Positions 61,099 through 64,000 of a stretch of DNA of 64,000 bases are shown here, piece by piece. Every line of letters begins with the position of its first letter. Positions within the stretch are counted from its first letter, which is position 1. The DNA is from OFTM291 sp041741375 (GTDB lineage Bacteria > Gemmatimonadota > Gemmatimonadetes > Gemmatimonadales > GWC2-71-9): positions 1-64,000 of the forward strand of contig JBGSKF010000095.1 of the NCBI GenBank assembly GCA_041741375.1, in the 5' to 3' direction. The notes under the pieces were generated by a model, which was not told the origin of the DNA, did no database searches, and worked only from the letters and a program-made list of their open reading frames with translations. The translations under genes were made by a program, and so were the position numbers.

Positions 61099-61755
61099 GT
61101 GTCCCCTTCGGGGGGCGCCGGCAGTGTCGCGTGCCGATCACTCGGATCAGGAGCGGGAACCGCCCTGCTGGCACTGATTCTGGTCGCGGCATGCCATCCT
61201 GCTCCTCACGCCTCAGAGGACGCGCGGGATGGGCGGGAGACCGTGTCGCCCGCCAGGGTCATAGACAGCATCCTCCCGCTGGAGGAGGAGATCAGACGGT
61301 TCGCGGCCCTCTCCCCCCCTCAGTCGTCCTTGTCCCACGGAGCTCACAGCCGCGAGGAGCTCGTGTTCCAGTGGGCCGCGGCGGTCGCGGCACGGGACTC
61401 GGCGTCTCTGGCCCGGCTGCACATCACTCCCGGTGAATTCATCGGCATCTACTATCCGAACTCTGTTTATACGTCTCCCCCCTACCGACAGAGTCCTTCG
61501 CTAGTCTGGTTCCGCATGGTGAACTCGTCGAGTCGGGGGTCCACGAGAGTGATGCGGCGCCATGGGGGGCAGTCCTTCTCTCTTCGCGGGCTCCGGTGCG
61601 AGGAAGCCCCGATGTCCCTCGGCCCCATCCGGGTCTGGTCCCCCTGCCTGGTTCAACGAGAAGGGGATTCCCCGGTGCGGGAGCAGCGCCTCTTCGGCCC
61701 GATTCTCGAGCACGAGGGCCGATTCAAGTTCCTGACCTACGACTCGGAGTACTGA
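61099..61755 (+). CDS. Hypothetical lipoprotein downstream of the receptor locus
   Basis: 218 residues from GTG 61099. Lipobox in TALLALILVAACHP. The mature part has an acidic helix (ARVIDSILPLEEEIRRFAAL) and a compact domain (EELVFQWAAAVAARDSASLARL, IYYPNSVYTSPPYRQ). The last segment (FGPILEHEGRFKFLTYDSEY) resembles nuclear-transport-factor-2-like or SnoaL folds only loosely. It overlaps the convergent methyltransferase by 19 bp. Confidence 0.65.
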   Translation: MSPSGGAGSVACRSLGSGAGTALLALILVAACHPAPHASEDARDGRETVSPARVIDSILPLEEEIRRFAALSPPQSSLSHGAHSREELVFQWAAAVAARDSASLARLHITPGEFIGIYYPNSVYTSPPYRQSPSLVWFRMVNSSSRGSTRVMRRHGGQSFSLRGLRCEEAPMSLGPIRVWSPCLVQREGDSPVREQRLFGPILEHEGRFKFLTYDSEY

Positions 61756-62447
61756 GCAGGAACGGAGGACGCCCTCCCCTCGGAACCCTCCTTGTGCACG
61801 ACCCAGGTGGTCATGCTCCGCCGCTGGTCGACGAGAGTGGTCTTGAGGGGGTCGAGGAGGCGCCCCCCGAGAGCGGCCGTCGCGTCGTGCAGGAAAGGGG
61901 CGTCGACCAGAAAGCGAGTGGATCCATCCGGGAGGCGAAACCAGCGACCTCCCAGGGGATCGAGCTGGTCCCCCATGCCGATGGTCGACGCCAACCGGCA
62001 GAACAGCATCCCTCCCGGTCGCAGGGTCCTCCAGAGATCTTCGGTCGCGCGGTGAAAGGCGTCCTCATCCCGGGAAAAGTGCAGGACCGCATTCGCGACG
62101 ACCACGTCAAAGCTCCGGTCCGGAAAGGGGACGCTCTCGATGGAGGCGCATTGGAAGTTCTCCGGGGAAAGGGCCGGAGCGAACCTTGCCGCCAGGGCCC
62201 GCACCACTCGCACGGATTCCTCCGACGTGTCCACACCCCAGGCGACGTATCCCGCTCTCAGAAAGTATTCCAGGTTCCGCCCCGTGCCCATTCCCGCGTC
62301 GAGCAGGCTCATGCCCGGCGTGATCCGCCCCCGCAGCAGTTGATCGAGGAGGTAGATGTCGACGCGCCCCAGGGTGAGGAGCCATCCCCCTGGATCGGGG
62401 TGGACCGGATTTTCCCCAGGCGCGGGGGCGCTATCCCTTCCTGGCAT
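61737..62447 (-). CDS. SAM-dependent methyltransferase, class I
   Basis: 236 residues from ATG 62447. SAM-binding motif I: MSLLDAGMGTGRNLEYFLRAG; acidic motif II: VAWGVDTSEESVR; motif IV: FDVVVANAVLHFSRDE; then LWRTLRPGGMLFCRLAS. A methyltransf-11 or tellurite-resistance TehB-like enzyme. The substrate is unknown. Last gene of a minus-strand operon; it overlaps the mscS reading frame by 17 bp. Confidence 0.85.
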   Translation of the reverse strand: MPGRDSAPAPGENPVHPDPGGWLLTLGRVDIYLLDQLLRGRITPGMSLLDAGMGTGRNLEYFLRAGYVAWGVDTSEESVRVVRALAARFAPALSPENFQCASIESVPFPDRSFDVVVANAVLHFSRDEDAFHRATEDLWRTLRPGGMLFCRLASTIGMGDQLDPLGGRWFRLPDGSTRFLVDAPFLHDATAALGGRLLDPLKTTLVDQRRSMTTWVVHKEGSEGRASSVPAQYSES

Positions 62448-63348
62448 GCGAGTCCGCGTGAGGTACGGTGACCGGAGGAACCCCGACGAGTTCGACCGTC
62501 GTGGAGCCGAGCTGTACCCGTCCCGCCGTGTCATCGATCGCGTTCAGCACGGCCTCAAACAACTGATCCTTCGTCACGCGGCGGCGGCGGTAGTCGACGG
62601 GGTACCGGATCGTGTAGGACAACCAGTTGTCGGTGGCCACCAGAGTCACGAAGGGAACCAGCCGTGCCTGCTCAATCCGATACCGCGTGACCAACTCGGC
62701 CCAGGCACCCGCGGCCGACTCGGCATAGGCCCCCGTCACCGCACTCGCCGTCTCCTACAGAATGCTCCTGGCGAGCACACGATCCGAACGATAGCTGATG
62801 GGTAGAACAATCTCGTCCCAGAGAAAGGGGAAATCCGCGCTGTAGTTGAAGACTGGCTCCTTGAACACGAAGCTGTTGGCAACCCGGACGATCCGCCCGT
62901 TGTACAGATCACCATCGACCCAATCCCCGCACTCCATGAGGGTGGTGCGAAGGATGCCAACGTCGATGACGTCCCCCCGGATGCCCCCAAGCCGGACGCG
63001 ATCCCCCACGCGGAAGAAACCACCCGCCAGCACGGCCACCCACCCCGCGACGCTCGCGATCACCTCTTGCAGGGCAAAGGCCACACCAGCCCCGGCCACC
63101 CCAAATGCGACGGTCAGTCCTCCCAATCGATCACTGAACCCCTCGGCGATGTAGACGGCCGCCACCGCATACCCGAGAAGGATCACGAGCTTTCTGGTTC
63201 GATATCGTCCATCCACGTCATGGATTCGCGGGGTCAGGCGGCGAGTGACCACCCACACGGCGGTGTAGATGACCATCAGGCCGATCAGGATGCGCAGCAG
63301 TCGCAAGCTCAGCGGATTGGTCAGCCAGGGAGGCAGTCCATCAAGCAT
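62431..63348 (-). pseudogene. mscS: Small-conductance mechanosensitive channel (MscS) with in-frame amber stop
   Basis: The first part (198 residues) has membrane helices and the MscS pore segment: GVAGAGVAFALQEVIASVAGW, then the beta domain (VRLGGIRGDVIDVGILRTTL). TAG at 62755-62757 stops it after LARSIL. The same frame resumes at once with ETASAVTGAYAESAAGAW and the C-terminal domain to 62431 (305 codons in total). A single CAG-to-TAG change would explain it. A restart at GTG 62739 would yield a soluble fragment only. Confidence 0.8.
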
Positions 63349-63357
63349 CAGGAAACC

Positions 63358-64000
63358 TCATCCCGTTCCCCGCGGCAGGAGGTTTGCCGCCTGAATCCGA
63401 TCCAGAACGACGTGACGCATCACGGAGCGAACCCGATAGGCCACTCCCGGGACCACGCGGACCCCGGCCTCGACACGATCAGTCTCCTGGGTGCTCTCGG
63501 CCAGGCGGGGCTCCAGAAGGCGCAGCGCCAACAGGTGTTCCAGGGATTGCCGGGCTCGCTCCTCGCTGAGGCGGAAGATGGCCGCGTGCTCTGCCACCGT
63601 CAGCGTCCCGTGCATGAGCAGCGCCCGGAGGGTCATCGTACTCACCAGGGGGAGGGAGTCGAGAAAGCGATAGTCGAGCCGGTCAATCGGCCGGAGCATC
63701 ACTCGGCCCCCCGGCTGCCCCTCTCCGCCTCCTTCCTCAAACCTGGCGGAGCGGAGCCAATACAGAAGGGCCTGCCCGATGTCCCCTTCGGTGGCCCGGG
63801 CCATCCGATCGATGTAGAGTGAGCGCAGGAGACGATCACGGGCCTCCGCCGTTCGCACCCGGGCCAGCCTCTGCCGCAGAAGGAACCCCTGGAGGTCGGG
63901 AGGAAGCACCTGAAGCGCGAGTCCGCTCCATTCATGGCGTGTCAGGAGGGCTTGTTCCAACTCCCCCCGGCCCAGGGGGTCGAGGCGAAGGTGGCGGAAC
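63358..64000 (-). CDS. Unidentified protein, C-terminal part (5' end outside window)
   Basis: The frame is open through the window edge (FRHLRLDPLGRGELEQALL...), so at least 214 residues are seen and the start is missing. It is helical, with a winged-helix-like segment (LLMHGTLTVAEHAAIFRLSEERARQSLEHLLALRLLEPRL) and no catalytic motif. Ends 9 bp before the mscS start, so they are probably one operon. It may be the tail of a larger ATPase; this is a guess from the arrangement. Confidence 0.6.
   Translation of the reverse strand, partial: FRHLRLDPLGRGELEQALLTRHEWSGLALQVLPPDLQGFLLRQRLARVRTAEARDRLLRSLYIDRMARATEGDIGQALLYWLRSARFEEGGGEGQPGGRVMLRPIDRLDYRFLDSLPLVSTMTLRALLMHGTLTVAEHAAIFRLSEERARQSLEHLLALRLLEPRLAESTQETDRVEAGVRVVPGVAYRVRSVMRHVVLDRIQAANLLPRGTG

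Noticed and set aside
62431..62739. An independent 102-residue protein after mscS
   Set aside because: It is in the same frame as mscS and equals the MscS C-terminal domain, separated only by one TAG codon.

Overview
The window is high-GC DNA, most likely from a member of the Gemmatimonadota (Gemmatimonadetes) or a close relative. The clues are several Ser/Thr kinases of the Pkn type fused to TolB/PD40-like beta-propellers, a CarboxypepD-regulated TonB-dependent receptor paired with a lipoprotein, LVIVD- and YVTN-type secreted propellers, and many VapBC-like modules. The phylum call is inference from gene content; no rRNA is present.

Region 1 (1-9.2 kb) starts inside the propeller of one kinase gene. 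It then alternates broken kinase fragments with small toxin-antitoxin (TA) modules: VapBC, Phd/PIN, RelBE, a small protein plus a DUF6036-type nucleotidyltransferase, and a second small protein plus nucleotidyltransferase that is frameshifted. One intact kinase-propeller (5704-8391) is translationally coupled to the DUF6036 gene. Region 2 (9.2-25.1 kb) mixes housekeeping and secreted enzymes (DAHP synthase, YVTN and LVIVD propellers, a serine hydrolase, a Tat-exported class V aminotransferase, an M49-like peptidase lipoprotein, a TauE/SafE permease, RlpA) with six more TA-like loci, some decayed. Oligonucleotide repeats fill the intergenic spaces. A second intact kinase-propeller follows at 25.2-27.9 kb. 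It shares an upstream element (TAACTTGTGACA and a second TGACA 11 bp later) with two of the broken kinase genes.

Region 3 (28-41.9 kb) holds a divergent PBP1-like peptidoglycan synthase, a pirin, a decayed M24 peptidase, a tandem array of Uma2-family genes (one frameshifted, plus a fourth dispersed copy lacking its core), an aldolase/short-chain dehydrogenase fusion, a lipoprotein, an APC amino-acid permease and a tyrosine phenol-lyase. Region 4 (42-46.1 kb) is a tandem pair of membrane-anchored PQQ-type propellers, the second broken by a 4-bp duplication.

Region 5 (46.2-55.3 kb) is the conserved core: dnaK, a DegP/HtrA protease, a lipoprotein, an orphan Hpt protein, tRNA-Leu(UAG), an orphan receiver protein, then tig-clpP-clpX-engB. 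It is a protein-folding and proteolysis neighbourhood. Region 6 (55.4-64 kb) has a hexapeptide acyltransferase, a TonB-dependent receptor with a downstream beta-helix lipoprotein, a further lipoprotein, and a minus-strand operon of an unidentified gene (cut by the window end), an MscS channel interrupted by one amber codon, and a methyltransferase.

No complete transposon, prophage or CRISPR array was seen. The most unusual features are the interleaving of kinase-gene fragments with TA modules, the shared kinase promoter element, and a recurring promoter geometry in which the -10 box lies 6 nt before the antitoxin start codon, which predicts leaderless mRNAs. Several single-base frameshifts can be repaired by lengthening a short G or C run, so sequencing error must be excluded before they are called true pseudogenes.
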